This document shows, piece by piece, positions 23,712-33,047 of a stretch of 64,000 nt of DNA. Source of the DNA: Halobacillus litoralis (GTDB taxonomy: Bacteria > Bacillota > Bacilli > Bacillales > Halobacillaceae); contig NZ_WMEW01000002.1 in NCBI RefSeq assembly GCF_009856355.1, forward strand, positions 124,001-188,000, written 5' to 3'. Within the stretch, counting starts at the first letter, position 1; each line of letters opens with the position of its first letter. The position numbers and the translations under genes are program-made. The notes under the pieces are model-generated. The model was not told the origin of the DNA and did no database searches. It worked only from the letters and a program-made list of their open reading frames with translations.

Positions 23712-24506
23712 TTATTTTTTCTTAAACTGCTTATGCATGATTTTTTCCACAGCAGAGGGAGCCATGGCATACACCTTGCTTCCTGAATTCATCCAGGATG
23801 GCAGATTGATCTCCCGCTGTTTCGTAAATAAGCGGCTGATGACGACTCTTGCCACCTTATTCGGGTCCAGCATCATTTTGTCTACAGCTTTTTCATAATT
23901 TCCACTCGGGTCCGCCTGCTTAAAAAAGTTCGTGCGGACAGGGCCGAGGTTGACGCTCGTTACGTGAAGCCCCAGCGGTTCCACTTCCATCCGGAGTGCA
24001 TTGGTAAATCCGAGCACGGCATGCTTCGTAGCTGCATAGACAGCAGATTTCGGTGTTGCCATCTTTCCGGCCTGGGAGGCAATATTCACTATATGCCCTT
24101 CTCCGTTTTGGAGCAGGTGAGGCAGCAGTTGATGCGTGGCACGGAACAACGACGTCACATTGACCGACACCATCCGGTCAATATCCTGCCAGTTTGAATC
24201 AGCCACGTAATCGAACACCGCCACTCCTGCATTGTTAATCAATGCATCGACAGACCCCTGCTCATAGCAGATTCTATCAATCGTATCCTTCCATTCCGCA
24301 TCATTGGACAAATCCGCTTTATACCAGGGGCAGGAGATGCCGAAAGTACTCTCAATCGTTTCACTCATCAACTTCAGTTTATCCTCTGATCTCGCCGTTA
24401 AAATCGGGACAGCTCCTTCTGCTGCTGCGTGGATGGCAAGAAACTGCCCAATTCCGCTGGAGGCCCCGGTAATCAGAATTTTCTTTCCCTTTAATCGTTC
24501 ATTCAT
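23712..24506 (-). CDS. yqjQ: Short-chain dehydrogenase/reductase YqjQ
   Basis: A 264-residue classical SDR. It has the nucleotide-binding motif ILITGASSGIGQFLA, the structural NNAGV, the catalytic Ser in VNIASQAGK and the YAATKHA motif (Tyr and Lys), then LGPVRTNFF. An N-terminal Rossmann with ASSGIG and Arg nearby (TARSEDK) favours NADPH. The C-terminal extension ends in KKK. The gene begins four bases after the MBL-fold gene, the same yqjP-yqjQ order as in B. subtilis. The substrate is unknown. Confidence 0.9.
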   Translation of the reverse strand: MNERLKGKKILITGASSGIGQFLAIHAAAEGAVPILTARSEDKLKLMSETIESTFGISCPWYKADLSNDAEWKDTIDRICYEQGSVDALINNAGVAVFDYVADSNWQDIDRMVSVNVTSLFRATHQLLPHLLQNGEGHIVNIASQAGKMATPKSAVYAATKHAVLGFTNALRMEVEPLGLHVTSVNLGPVRTNFFKQADPSGNYEKAVDKMMLDPNKVARVVISRLFTKQREINLPSWMNSGSKVYAMAPSAVEKIMHKQFKKK

Positions 24507-24510
24507 GTCA

Positions 24511-25476
24511 TCACCCGTTCATTTCGTAAAATTTCTCCCCTTCTATGATAGACGTTTTCAGACGATTTATCGACTCCAAATAATCCAGCTGGCCGACGGT
24601 CTCCGACATTGTCAGCCCGAGCTGGGATTCTACATGCTTGGGAAACAGACGCTCGCATACGTCGTAAGCACGCAGCGGCCCATCCTTGAACATCTGATAA
24701 ACTTTCCCGGCACGCTGTTCCTGCTTTTTCAGACGTGTTTGGATAAGAGCATGGACATCACCGAATACTTTTCCATGGCCGGGGTAGACCGTATCTATGT
24801 CCAGAGGGAGCAGTTTCTCCATAGAGTCCCTGTACTGCAGAAGCGGCTTCGGCCGTTCTTCATTGGGGCTGTAAGCAGGTTCGAGCAGAGGATTGGACGA
24901 GATATGGGCGAGCAGGTGGTCTCCTCCAATCAGTGCCCCATCCTCTTTTCTGAAAAAAGAGAGGTGGTTCTGTGCATGACCAGGGGTTTCAATCACCCGC
25001 CATTCCTCATGCCCCGGAAGAGCATCCCCTTCTTCAAGCAGGTGCGTCATTTTTCCCTCTGCCGTCCATTTAAGAGGTTTTTTCAGTCCTTTCAAAAGGG
25101 AATCAAAGCGTTCGGGGACCCCTGCTTCTTTATACATCCACTTAAAGAAGGCTTCATACTGTTCAAAAAAACGATCATCCCTTTCCAGCCAGGGCTTCAA
25201 CTTCGGGTGCCCGGCGATCGTCTCTACACGTGGGAAACGATCCACAAGCCCCATATGATCCGGGTGGTGGTGCGTGAGAATCACCTGTTCAATATCTTCC
25301 GGGTGGTAACCAATATGGTTCAGTTGTTCGACAAGTGCCTTCCAGGCATCTTCGGTACGCACACCGGCATCCACAAGGGTAAGGCGGTCCCCTTTCAACA
25401 GGTACGTATGGACGTCTCCGACCGCATAGGGCGTCGGCATTGTAATTTGAGTAATAGTATCTTTCAACGTTTTCAT
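24511..25476 (-). CDS. yqjP: MBL-fold hydrolase YqjP
   Basis: A 321-residue metallo-hydrolase. Ligand motifs are LTHHHPDHMG (near residue 85), ETPGHAQNHLSF, GGDHLL and YPGHGKVF; a C-terminal winged-helix-like domain contains LRAYDVCERLFPKHVESQLG. This is the YqjP pattern (LACTB2-like branch). The start is an ATG at 25476 directly after GGAGGAAGGGT. A palindromic TGAATG-TT-CATTCA element lies 16 bases upstream. It is paralogous to the hydrolase at 20352. Substrate unknown. Confidence 0.88.
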   Translation of the reverse strand: MKTLKDTITQITMPTPYAVGDVHTYLLKGDRLTLVDAGVRTEDAWKALVEQLNHIGYHPEDIEQVILTHHHPDHMGLVDRFPRVETIAGHPKLKPWLERDDRFFEQYEAFFKWMYKEAGVPERFDSLLKGLKKPLKWTAEGKMTHLLEEGDALPGHEEWRVIETPGHAQNHLSFFRKEDGALIGGDHLLAHISSNPLLEPAYSPNEERPKPLLQYRDSMEKLLPLDIDTVYPGHGKVFGDVHALIQTRLKKQEQRAGKVYQMFKDGPLRAYDVCERLFPKHVESQLGLTMSETVGQLDYLESINRLKTSIIEGEKFYEMNG

Positions 25477-25491
25477 ACCCTTCCTCCAAAC

Positions 25492-25505
25492 TGAATGAAC
25501 ATTCA
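25492..25505 (-). promoter_or_regulatory. Palindromic operator candidate before yqjP
   Basis: The minus strand reads TGAATGTTCATTCA: half-sites as in FadR boxes but with the spacer four bases shorter. It lies just upstream of the yqjP ribosome site. Confidence 0.45.
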
Positions 25506-25691
25506 TTTCTTTCATTGTACCACGTTTCACTAATCATTTCCCGCCTATGGACGTTTAAATATCCTATAATTCGTAATACTCTTTCTAGTAACACTTTTTC
25601 AAATACCCTTCAAAAAAATCTTACAATTCATTATACTTTAACGCGTCTAAGTAAAAGTAAGATCTTTTGAAAAGTTGTAAGGAGGAAAATC

Positions 25692-27215
25692 ATGGAAAAA
25701 CAGGAGAAGAAAGGGCTGACGATACGCCTGCTTGACGGCGTGGAACGTGTCGGGAACAAACTTCCCCACCCTGTTACATTATTTGCTGTTTTTGCGCTGC
25801 TTGTCGTCATTGCTTCCTGGATAGCGTCCATAGCAGGTGTTGAAGTGGAAGATCCCGCTTCAGGTGAAACCCTGCAGGTGGTCAATCTGCTTTCCAGTGA
25901 AGGCATTAAATATATGTTTGAAAGTATGGTTGAGAACTTTGTAGGGTTCGCACCGCTCGGAACCGTACTGGTCACAATGCTTGGTATCGGGATCGCTGAG
26001 AGGTCCGGGTTAATCAGCGCGATGCTCCGGGGCCTGGTTACTTCTGTACCACGCTCTTTAATGACAGCTTCCCTCGTATTCGGAGGGATTATGTCCAGTA
26101 TGGCCGCAGACGCCGGGTATGTCGTACTGACTCCGCTTGGTGCTGTATTGTTTGCCGGACTCGGCAGACACCCGCTCGCTGGACTGGCGGCGGCCTTTGC
26201 CGGTGTATCTGCCGGGTTTAGTGCCAACCTGCTGCTGACAGCACTGGATCCACTGCTTGGTGATTTAACCATTCAGGCAGCAGCAACCATTGATCCTGAG
26301 TATGCAGATACCATTTTGTATACGATGAACTATTACTTCATGATTGTCTCTGTATTTGTCTTAACGATCGTCGGTACCATTGTGACGGATAAAATCGTTG
26401 AGCCGCGCCTTGGCACGTATAAGGGCGGCGTAAAGGAAGAGGTCAACTATTTAACAGCCATTGAGAAAAAAGGAATGAAAGGAGCCTTGATCAGCTTTAT
26501 CGTTACGATCGGGCTTATGGCTCTTCTTGTTGTTCCGGAGTGGGGGCCGCTGCGGAACCCGGATGACTTTCTCGCTTCACCATTTTTCCACAGCCTTGTT
26601 CCTGTTATCTTGATTTTGTTCTTTGTTCCAGGGTTTATTTACGGAAAAGTAACGAAGGAAATTAAAAGCGATAAAGATGTTGCCGGACAGATGTCCGATA
26701 CGATGGCTTCCATGGGTATGTACATTGTTCTTGCCTTTACGGCAGGACAGTTTGTTGCCTACTTCAATCATACCAACCTTGGTAAAGTCATTGCCGTCAG
26801 TGGCGCGGAATTCCTTGATAATCTCGGCTTTACAGGCATCGGGTTGATCATTGCGTTCATTTTTGTCGCTGGTTTCATCAACCTGTTTATCGGAAGTTCT
26901 TCAGCCAAATGGGCGATTATGGCTCCTGTCTTCGTCCCACTCATGATGCAGCTCGGATATTCACCGGAACTGACTACTCTGGCCTATCGGATTGCTGATT
27001 CAACGACGAACGTCATTTCACCGTTGATGCCGTACTTTGCGATTGTGATCGCCTTTGCACAGAAATACGATAAAAAAGTGGGGATTGGTACATTGATATC
27101 CGCCATGCTCCCTTACTCCATTGCCTTCTTCATCATCTGGATGATTATGCTCCTCATCTGGATGATGACCGGTCTTCCTATTGGGCCTGGTGCAGGATTC
27201 GAATACAATGGATGA
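25692..27215 (+). CDS. AbgT family transporter
   Basis: A 507-residue membrane protein of the AbgT family (p-aminobenzoyl-glutamate uptake or sulphonamide efflux pumps). Characteristic segments are VERVGNKLPHPVTLFAVFAL at the N-terminus, MTASLVFGGIMSSMAADAGYV, NLFIGSSSAKWAIMAPVFVP and DSTTNVISPLMPYFAIVIAF. Its cargo is not predictable. AAGGAGG precedes the ATG. It is a single gene, divergent from yqjP and convergent with the peptidase-like yqjN; a supply of peptide-like or acyl-amino-acid substrate to YqjN is possible but unsupported. Confidence 0.92.
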   Translation: MEKQEKKGLTIRLLDGVERVGNKLPHPVTLFAVFALLVVIASWIASIAGVEVEDPASGETLQVVNLLSSEGIKYMFESMVENFVGFAPLGTVLVTMLGIGIAERSGLISAMLRGLVTSVPRSLMTASLVFGGIMSSMAADAGYVVLTPLGAVLFAGLGRHPLAGLAAAFAGVSAGFSANLLLTALDPLLGDLTIQAAATIDPEYADTILYTMNYYFMIVSVFVLTIVGTIVTDKIVEPRLGTYKGGVKEEVNYLTAIEKKGMKGALISFIVTIGLMALLVVPEWGPLRNPDDFLASPFFHSLVPVILILFFVPGFIYGKVTKEIKSDKDVAGQMSDTMASMGMYIVLAFTAGQFVAYFNHTNLGKVIAVSGAEFLDNLGFTGIGLIIAFIFVAGFINLFIGSSSAKWAIMAPVFVPLMMQLGYSPELTTLAYRIADSTTNVISPLMPYFAIVIAFAQKYDKKVGIGTLISAMLPYSIAFFIIWMIMLLIWMMTGLPIGPGAGFEYNG

Positions 27216-27250
27216 TTAAAGATACCGAATGATTTTCCATTCTGAACTTT

Positions 27251-27292
27251 CAGCTTGTAGAGAAACCTCGTGTTTTTCTACAAGCTTTTTTA
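27251..27292 (+). terminator. Terminator of the AbgT transporter gene
   Basis: Arms AGCTTGTAGAGAAAC and GTTTTTCTACAAGCT followed by TTTTT; closely similar to the hairpin at 17416-17455. Confidence 0.85.
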
Positions 27293-27332
27293 TGTCTATA
27301 GAACCTCCCCCTGGTTTTCCCCTTTTCAAAAA

Positions 27333-27370
27333 CAGAAGCCTGGAATAAAAATCATTCCAGGCTTCTGTTA
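27333..27370 (-). terminator. Terminator of yqjN
   Basis: Arms AGAAGCCTGGAAT and ATTCCAGGCTTCT; lies close to the yqjN stop codon on the minus strand. Confidence 0.7.
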
Positions 27371-27376
27371 CATATT

Positions 27377-28996
27377 TCAAGCTTTAAAGAGTTGGTGGAT
27401 CGTTTCGGCTGCGATCTTCGGCAGCTTTTCAAAACTGTAGGTCAATTCCAGCCGCTCTGTCCACTGGTGTGGATCCCTCCCTAAAGGACCAACATTAATA
27501 ATCGGCATTGTAATCGATTCCATGTCCTCGGCCGGCCATTCAAAACCATTTCCGTGAATCGGCATCTGCTTCGTCAAGTCCGTGAGGGACGATCGGGCGG
27601 ATGTCGGGCCGATGAAACTCAAATCTGACAGTCCAGTAAAATACTCGACAACTTCAAGATCTTCCCCGTACTGTGAACGCGCATAATCCACAGCTGTCTC
27701 CGCTCCATGCTGGATCATCGGATCGTGATGGGAGGAAACGGCCGGGTAGAACGGTGGACTGTAAAAAAGAACAATCATCGGGCTGATATCCTTGCAGAGG
27801 GAGGCCAGACTCTGCACGAGGGTCGTTGAAAAATCACGGTCTCCCTGATCCCGCAGTTTAACAAGCCGGTTCTGACGTCGTTCCACTTCCATCTCCCCGT
27901 ACCTCTCGACCGCTTCTTTGTAGAGCTGGTCATAGGTAAGGATGGTGATATCCGGATGAAACGCGGACGTCTGTGTGCCTTCTAAATAGTACGAAGCCTG
28001 GTGATGATAATGATTGATAATCTTAGCCTTTGCACGCTGGGCAGCCAGCAGCAGTTTTTCATTCAACTCCTTGATCGTCTGCTTCATATACAGGACATTG
28101 TACATAGCCACAGCTGCCTGTGGTGTCTGCACGGAATATTCAAATTTCAAGTCCCGCTGCATCAGGCTGATCGGCGGCGGTGTCCGCTCCTCCCCCACTT
28201 TTTCGATAAAAGCTTCGTTCAGCTCCATTTCCTGAGCCAGATAGCTGACCATTAAATTGGCGTTCAACCCGCCGAAGGGTTCTCCAGCGTGGGTTTCCTT
28301 CCCATAACATAAGAAACCGGGCAGTGCTTTTCCTATAGAGCCGGTGTATAAATAGTAGGCCGGATCCCCCGGGTACTTACTGAACATCGGCTCACCGTTC
28401 AAAGCGGTCTTATAAACGAGACCTTTTTGTTCTTTGATTTCCCTTAAAGCCGGCAGCGCAGCCAGCATCCCTTCTGAGTTCACTTCCTCGTCAGGAACAG
28501 CTACGAGCAGCAGATTCCCTTCGAATTCACCGCTCATCGCTTTTTCCAGAAGAGACAAATGAACGGTAAGACCGGCTTTCATATCCATTGTACCGCGCCC
28601 GAAAAGCCAGTCTCCGGATTCCAGGTCCTTCAATGCTTCCTTTGGCAGATCGCTGCTGTTTTTATGTAGTTCCTGCGTTAACTCCCGCGGATAAAACGCC
28701 AGATTCTGATACGAACCGTAATCCTCGACACCAACGACATCAACATGGGCGAGCAGAACGATCGTCTCCGCCGCCTCCCCGTTTTTCACAAGCGCGGTCA
28801 GGAGCTGACGGCCATCATCGAGGGGATGCCGTTGAAGATGATCAGGATGCTTTTTATAATAATCCCTGTCCTCCAAAATATAATATAAGTATTCAATGAT
28901 GGCGATCTCTTCATCGCTGTTTGTAATACTCGGATACTCCACCAGCGAACAGAGCAGATCCGTCAATTGTTCTTTCGTCTGCCATACCTTCATCAT
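27377..28996 (-). CDS. yqjN: M20/RocB-like metallopeptidase YqjN
   Basis: A 539-residue M20-family hydrolase of the long RocB/YqjN type. Metal-site motifs are VLLAHVDVVGVEDYG, GRGTMDMKAGL and VPDEEVNSEGM. The extra central region, about 100 residues longer than in ArgE/DapE enzymes, fits RocB-like proteins linked to arginine and amino-acid breakdown. It presumably hydrolyses an amide bond; the substrate is unknown. AAGGAG lies six bases before the first of two ATGs. Confidence 0.88.
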   Translation of the reverse strand: MMKVWQTKEQLTDLLCSLVEYPSITNSDEEIAIIEYLYYILEDRDYYKKHPDHLQRHPLDDGRQLLTALVKNGEAAETIVLLAHVDVVGVEDYGSYQNLAFYPRELTQELHKNSSDLPKEALKDLESGDWLFGRGTMDMKAGLTVHLSLLEKAMSGEFEGNLLLVAVPDEEVNSEGMLAALPALREIKEQKGLVYKTALNGEPMFSKYPGDPAYYLYTGSIGKALPGFLCYGKETHAGEPFGGLNANLMVSYLAQEMELNEAFIEKVGEERTPPPISLMQRDLKFEYSVQTPQAAVAMYNVLYMKQTIKELNEKLLLAAQRAKAKIINHYHHQASYYLEGTQTSAFHPDITILTYDQLYKEAVERYGEMEVERRQNRLVKLRDQGDRDFSTTLVQSLASLCKDISPMIVLFYSPPFYPAVSSHHDPMIQHGAETAVDYARSQYGEDLEVVEYFTGLSDLSFIGPTSARSSLTDLTKQMPIHGNGFEWPAEDMESITMPIINVGPLGRDPHQWTERLELTYSFEKLPKIAAETIHQLFKA

Positions 28997-29074
28997 TCCA
29001 CACTCCTTGTTGACTTTTCACAGAATATCAAACACAATCAGACTCATAGAGCCCACTCGGAAGAGGTGATCCCC

Positions 29075-29824
29075 TTGGTAAAAACATTGGTTTATGCCCA
29101 CAGAGGAGCAAGTAAACTGGCTCCGGAAAACACGATGCCCGCTTTTGAGCTGGCCCGCCAGGCTGGAGCAGACGGCATTGAAACAGACGTCCAGCTGACT
29201 AAAGATCAGGTTCCCGTACTGATTCATGATGAAAACCTGAGACGTACGACGAACGGAACCGGGTTCGTACAAGATTATACATATGCGGAACTCCGCCTCC
29301 TTGATGCTGGAAGCTGGTTCTCGCCGGAATTTTCTGACACATCCATTATATCATTAGATGAGTTCCTCCGCTGGTTCCGGGACCAGCCGATGTTTCTGAA
29401 TGTGGAATTAAAAACGAATGTCATTGAATACAAGAACATTGAACGCATCGTTTACGACTCCTTAAAGCGGTATCACGTCCTGGAACGGACCGTTATATCA
29501 AGCTTCAATTCTGATTCGATTGAACGGATGAAAAAAATCAATCCGTCCATAGAGACCGCCTTTCTCACCTCTACCAAAATGCGTCGTCTTCCTCACTATG
29601 CGAAATCCCTGCAGGCAAACGCCCTGCATGTGAAACACCGCCTGTTGGATAAACGCCTCGTTAAACAGGCAGCTAAGGAAAAACTGGCCCTGCGTATATA
29701 CACCGTCAACCGTCCGGCTCTCATGAAAAAATGCTATAAGCTTGGTGTCAACGGCATCTTCACCGATGTGCCGCACCTTGCTCTCGAATACAGAGACCTC
29801 TACCATGAACGGAGTGTCCGGTAA
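29075..29824 (+). CDS. yqiK: Glycerophosphodiester phosphodiesterase, YqiK-like
   Basis: A TTG start at 29075, eight bases after AAGAGG, gives 249 residues; the frame is open upstream but has no ribosome site. GDPD motifs are VYAHRGASKLAPENTMPAF (catalytic His), DGIETDVQLTKDQVPVLIHD (metal-binding Glu/Asp and second His), NVELKTN and a C-terminal NGIFTDVPH. No signal peptide is present, so it is probably cytoplasmic and hydrolyses glycerophosphodiesters to glycerol 3-phosphate. It shares a TAATG overlap with the glycosyltransferase gene, the first of four close junctions. Confidence 0.88.
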   Translation: MVKTLVYAHRGASKLAPENTMPAFELARQAGADGIETDVQLTKDQVPVLIHDENLRRTTNGTGFVQDYTYAELRLLDAGSWFSPEFSDTSIISLDEFLRWFRDQPMFLNVELKTNVIEYKNIERIVYDSLKRYHVLERTVISSFNSDSIERMKKINPSIETAFLTSTKMRRLPHYAKSLQANALHVKHRLLDKRLVKQAAKEKLALRIYTVNRPALMKKCYKLGVNGIFTDVPHLALEYRDLYHERSVR

Positions 29825-30987
29825 TGCTGTTCTGGATCTATCTTTTAACAACGGTTGTATGGATGGTTTTCCTCATCGATTTTATGACAGGGATACGGAA
29901 AATCCCCTCTCTGTCTTCAGCCGGATTATCGGATTCGGAGGAGTATATTTCCGTTATTATCGCTGCGAAGGATGAGGAAACAACCATTACCCAGACGCTG
30001 GAGTCTCTCATTCACCAAACCAAATCCCCTGACGAAATTATCGTCGTCAACGACCGCTCCGGTGACAGGACGGGAGCCCTGATTAACGAGGCGGCTGCCT
30101 GCCATCCACAGATCGTCCCTGTTCACGTGACCGAACTTCCGGAGGGATGGCTCGGTAAAAACCATGCCCTGTACCTTGGATCTTCGAAAGCGGCCGGGGA
30201 TTATCTTTTATTTACGGATGCGGATATCCATTTTCATGGGGATACCCTCCGTTATGCGATGAAATTGATGGAGAAGCACAAGCTCGACTATTTAACAGCG
30301 GCCCCTGACCTTCAAGCCCGTTCCTTGCTTTTAAAAGGTTTGATTTCCTTTTTTTTATTCGGTTTCAGCTATTTGAAGCGGCCGTGGACAGCCAATGACC
30401 CGTCTTCCAACAAAGGAATGGGCATTGGCGCCTTCCAGCTCATCCGCACGAAAGCTTATCAACACATGGGCGGCCACGAAAAGATGAAGATGAGAGCGGA
30501 TGACGACCTGGCTCTCGGCCAGCGCATGAAAGAAGGACGTTTCTCTCAAATGTTCGTATCCGCTAAACAGCACCTCTCTGTTGAATGGTATCCCAACCTC
30601 TCCTCTGCCTTGAGGGGCTTTGAGAAAAACGCCTTTGCCGGGCTGAATTATTCGTTCCTGCTTTCCATTTCTGCTCTATTCGGTGTCTTCGTATCCCAGA
30701 TCCTGCCTTTTTTTCTTTTGTTCCATTCCGATCCCTCCGTGCAGATCATTAGCTTCATCAATGTCCTTTTGTTATTTTGTTTATATATCTTATCGACCCG
30801 GGCTTTTACAACCTATCCGCTGTGGCTGGCCGCCGCCCTACCGGTTTCCGCCGCGCTGTTTCTATTCATGCTTGCGCGGGCCCTCATCCTGACCTGGCTG
30901 CGGGGAGGAATCGAGTGGCGGGGGAACCGGTATTCGCTGCGTGAACTAAAGCAGGATTTCCGGGACACCAAGGAGGATTCTGATTGA
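29824..30987 (+). CDS. Membrane family 2 glycosyltransferase
   Basis: A 387-residue protein with one N-terminal membrane segment ([20 protein letters not shown]), a GT2 catalytic domain and C-terminal membrane segments ([33 protein letters not shown] and another near [15 protein letters not shown]). Motifs are [31 protein letters not shown] (D-x-D), [12 protein letters not shown] and the terminal WRGNRYSL. This resembles carotenoid or lipid glycosyltransferases (CruC/CrtQ-like), but the acceptor is not determined. It is translationally coupled to genes on both sides. Confidence 0.82.
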   Translation: MLFWIYLLTTVVWMVFLIDFMTGIRKIPSLSSAGLSDSEEYISVIIAAKDEETTITQTLESLIHQTKSPDEIIVVNDRSGDRTGALINEAAACHPQIVPVHVTELPEGWLGKNHALYLGSSKAAGDYLLFTDADIHFHGDTLRYAMKLMEKHKLDYLTAAPDLQARSLLLKGLISFFLFGFSYLKRPWTANDPSSNKGMGIGAFQLIRTKAYQHMGGHEKMKMRADDDLALGQRMKEGRFSQMFVSAKQHLSVEWYPNLSSALRGFEKNAFAGLNYSFLLSISALFGVFVSQILPFFLLFHSDPSVQIISFINVLLLFCLYILSTRAFTTYPLWLAAALPVSAALFLFMLARALILTWLRGGIEWRGNRYSLRELKQDFRDTKEDSD

Positions 30988-32000
30988 AACATAAATTATT
31001 CCAACCCTTTACAATAAGAAACGTCACGTTAAAAAACCGAATTGTCATGTCCCCGATGTGTATGTACTCCTCTCATGAACAGGATGGAAAAGTACAGCCA
31101 TTCCACCTCGCCCATTACGAAAGCCGCGCCGCCGGCCAGGCCGGTTTAGTCATGACTGAGGCCGCTTCTGTTCTCCCGGAAGGAAGAATTTCCCACGAGG
31201 ATCTTGGAATCTGGGAAGATGCCCACCTGGACGGACTGAAGAGAGTTAATGAAGGTATTCACCGCCACGGAGCTGCCTCCGCCATTCAGCTCGCTCATGC
31301 CGGCAGGAAAGCCAACCTGCAGGGAGAGATTTTTGCTCCGAGCGCAAAAGCATTCAACACTTCCATGAAAGAACCCGTGGAAATGTCCGGGAAAAAAATT
31401 AAAGAGACCATTGAAGCCTTCCGTCAAGCGGCTGTGCGGGCAGAAAAAGCCGGTTTCGATATCATCGAACTGCACGGCGCCCACGGCTATTTGATCAACC
31501 AATTTTTGTCGCCGCTGACCAACTTCCGCACCGATCAATACGGCGGCAGCCGCGAAAATCGATATCTCTTCCTTCATGAAGTCATTGAAGCTGTCAAAGA
31601 GGTCTGGTCCGGGCCGTTGTTTGTCCGTATATCCGGCGAAGAATATCATGAAGAAGGAAATACTATGGATGATTTGATTTATTTTTCAACCCTTATGAAA
31701 GCGCAGGGAGTCGATCTCATCGATGTCAGCTCCGGTGGAGTCGTTCCTGCATCCATTGAGTCTTATCCCGGCTATCAGGTGACGTTTGCAGAGCAGATTA
31801 AGCACGGAGCAGATGTGGCAGCCGGAGCTGTTGGATTGATTACGACCGGAACACAGGCGGAGGAAATTCTACAGAACGAACGGGCAGACTTGATTTTCAT
31901 CGCCCGTGCCTTTTTAAGGAACCCTTACTGGCCGAAACAGGCGGCGGATGACCTCGGTTATTCGTTAGAAGGCCCAAGGCCGTATACAAGAGCATGGTAA
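30984..32000 (+). CDS. namA: NADPH dehydrogenase NamA (YqjM), old yellow enzyme
   Basis: A 338-residue FMN-dependent ene-reductase. It has PMCMYSS with the FMN-tuning Cys, the substrate-binding His pair in [25 protein letters not shown], and the Arg-containing [12 protein letters not shown] near the end. B. subtilis YqjM has the same length and motifs. It reduces alpha,beta-unsaturated carbonyls and nitro compounds in the cytoplasm. The start is TTG, seven bases after AGGAGG, overlapping the glycosyltransferase stop. It precedes rnz, as yqjM neighbours yqjK in B. subtilis. Confidence 0.95.
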   Translation: MKHKLFQPFTIRNVTLKNRIVMSPMCMYSSHEQDGKVQPFHLAHYESRAAGQAGLVMTEAASVLPEGRISHEDLGIWEDAHLDGLKRVNEGIHRHGAASAIQLAHAGRKANLQGEIFAPSAKAFNTSMKEPVEMSGKKIKETIEAFRQAAVRAEKAGFDIIELHGAHGYLINQFLSPLTNFRTDQYGGSRENRYLFLHEVIEAVKEVWSGPLFVRISGEEYHEEGNTMDDLIYFSTLMKAQGVDLIDVSSGGVVPASIESYPGYQVTFAEQIKHGADVAAGAVGLITTGTQAEEILQNERADLIFIARAFLRNPYWPKQAADDLGYSLEGPRPYTRAW

Positions 32001-32014
32001 AAGAAACCGTTCAG

Positions 32015-32044
32015 CTGCCGGATCAGGATCCGGCAGTTTTTTTT
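32015..32044 (+). terminator. Terminator after namA
   Basis: Perfect arms CTGCCGGATC and GATCCGGCAG around AG, followed by eight T residues. Confidence 0.95.
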
Positions 32045-32108
32045 GCAGCTTATGAAGTGAGTTCTCCTTCTGCGGATGGTATGATGTAGAAAGTAGGAGT
32101 GTGTTGCT

Positions 32109-33044
32109 ATGGAACTATTTTTTCTAGGGACAGGATCCGGAGTCCCATCAAAAGAGCGGAATGTCTCTTCGCTCGTTTTACGGATGCTTGAAGAACGTGG
32201 AACCACATGGGTCTTTGACTGCGGGGAAGGCACCCAGCAGCAGATCCTGAATACAACAATAAGGCCTCGAAGAATCGAAGCCATTTTCATTACCCATCTG
32301 CACGGCGACCATATATATGGACTGCCCGGCTTATTAAGCAGCCGGTCCTTCCAGGGCGGCGAGAGCCCTGTAACCGTTTACGGTCCCCGCGGCTTAAAAG
32401 AATACATCGACATCAGTCTCAGATTGAGCGGAACACACCTGCGCTATCCTCTGTATGTCGAAGAGGTTGAAGAAGGACTGTTATTTGAAGACAAGCAGTT
32501 CATCGTAGAAGCTGTCCGGCTGGAACATGGACTGGAAAGCTTCGGTTATCTTCTCAAGGAAAAAGACCAGCTTGGTGAACTGCTCCCTTCCAGACTGCAG
32601 GAACTGGGCATCCAGCCCGGTCCCCTTTACCAGCAGATTAAAAGCCGTCCGGAAACAGAACTGGAGGACGGGCGGATCATTCGAAGAGAAGATGTTACCG
32701 GTCCTCCCAAAAAAGGACGAAAAGTGGCTGTTCTTGGTGATACCCGCTGTCTCCCGGAGCTTGCAGACACCTTAAAGGGTTTTGATGTCCTCGTTCACGA
32801 AGCTACGTTTGCCAGTGATCAAGAGGAAATGGCCTATAATTATTTCCACTCCACCGTGAAACAGGCCGCTTCTCTCGCTAAAGAAGCCGGTGTAAAAGAG
32901 CTGATTCTCAATCACATATCATCCAGGTACCAGGGGAAAGCTGTGCAGCAGCTTCTGGCTGAAGCCCGGGACATCTTCCCCAACACGACCATTTCCAAAG
33001 ATTTTTATCAGCACTATATTCCCAGAAACCATGGAGGAGGCTGA
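32109..33044 (+). CDS. rnz: Ribonuclease Z
   Basis: A 311-residue tRNA 3'-processing endonuclease. It opens FFLGTGSGVPSKERN and carries the zinc motif ITHLHGDHIYGLPGL, the exosite-type insertion around residues 150-190, VAVLGDTR, VLVHEATF, HSTVKQAA and LILNHISSRY with the last histidine. It matures tRNAs lacking encoded CCA. AGGAG precedes the ATG. A terminator separates it from namA; it is followed after three bases by the aldehyde dehydrogenase. Confidence 0.95.
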   Translation: MELFFLGTGSGVPSKERNVSSLVLRMLEERGTTWVFDCGEGTQQQILNTTIRPRRIEAIFITHLHGDHIYGLPGLLSSRSFQGGESPVTVYGPRGLKEYIDISLRLSGTHLRYPLYVEEVEEGLLFEDKQFIVEAVRLEHGLESFGYLLKEKDQLGELLPSRLQELGIQPGPLYQQIKSRPETELEDGRIIRREDVTGPPKKGRKVAVLGDTRCLPELADTLKGFDVLVHEATFASDQEEMAYNYFHSTVKQAASLAKEAGVKELILNHISSRYQGKAVQQLLAEARDIFPNTTISKDFYQHYIPRNHGGG

Positions 33045-33047
33045 AAG

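Noticed and set aside
24304..25494. Long open frame (396 codons) on the plus strand
   Set aside because: It lies opposite yqjP and yqjQ, has no convincing ribosome site, and its translation shows no family motif; the minus-strand genes carry clear catalytic motifs.
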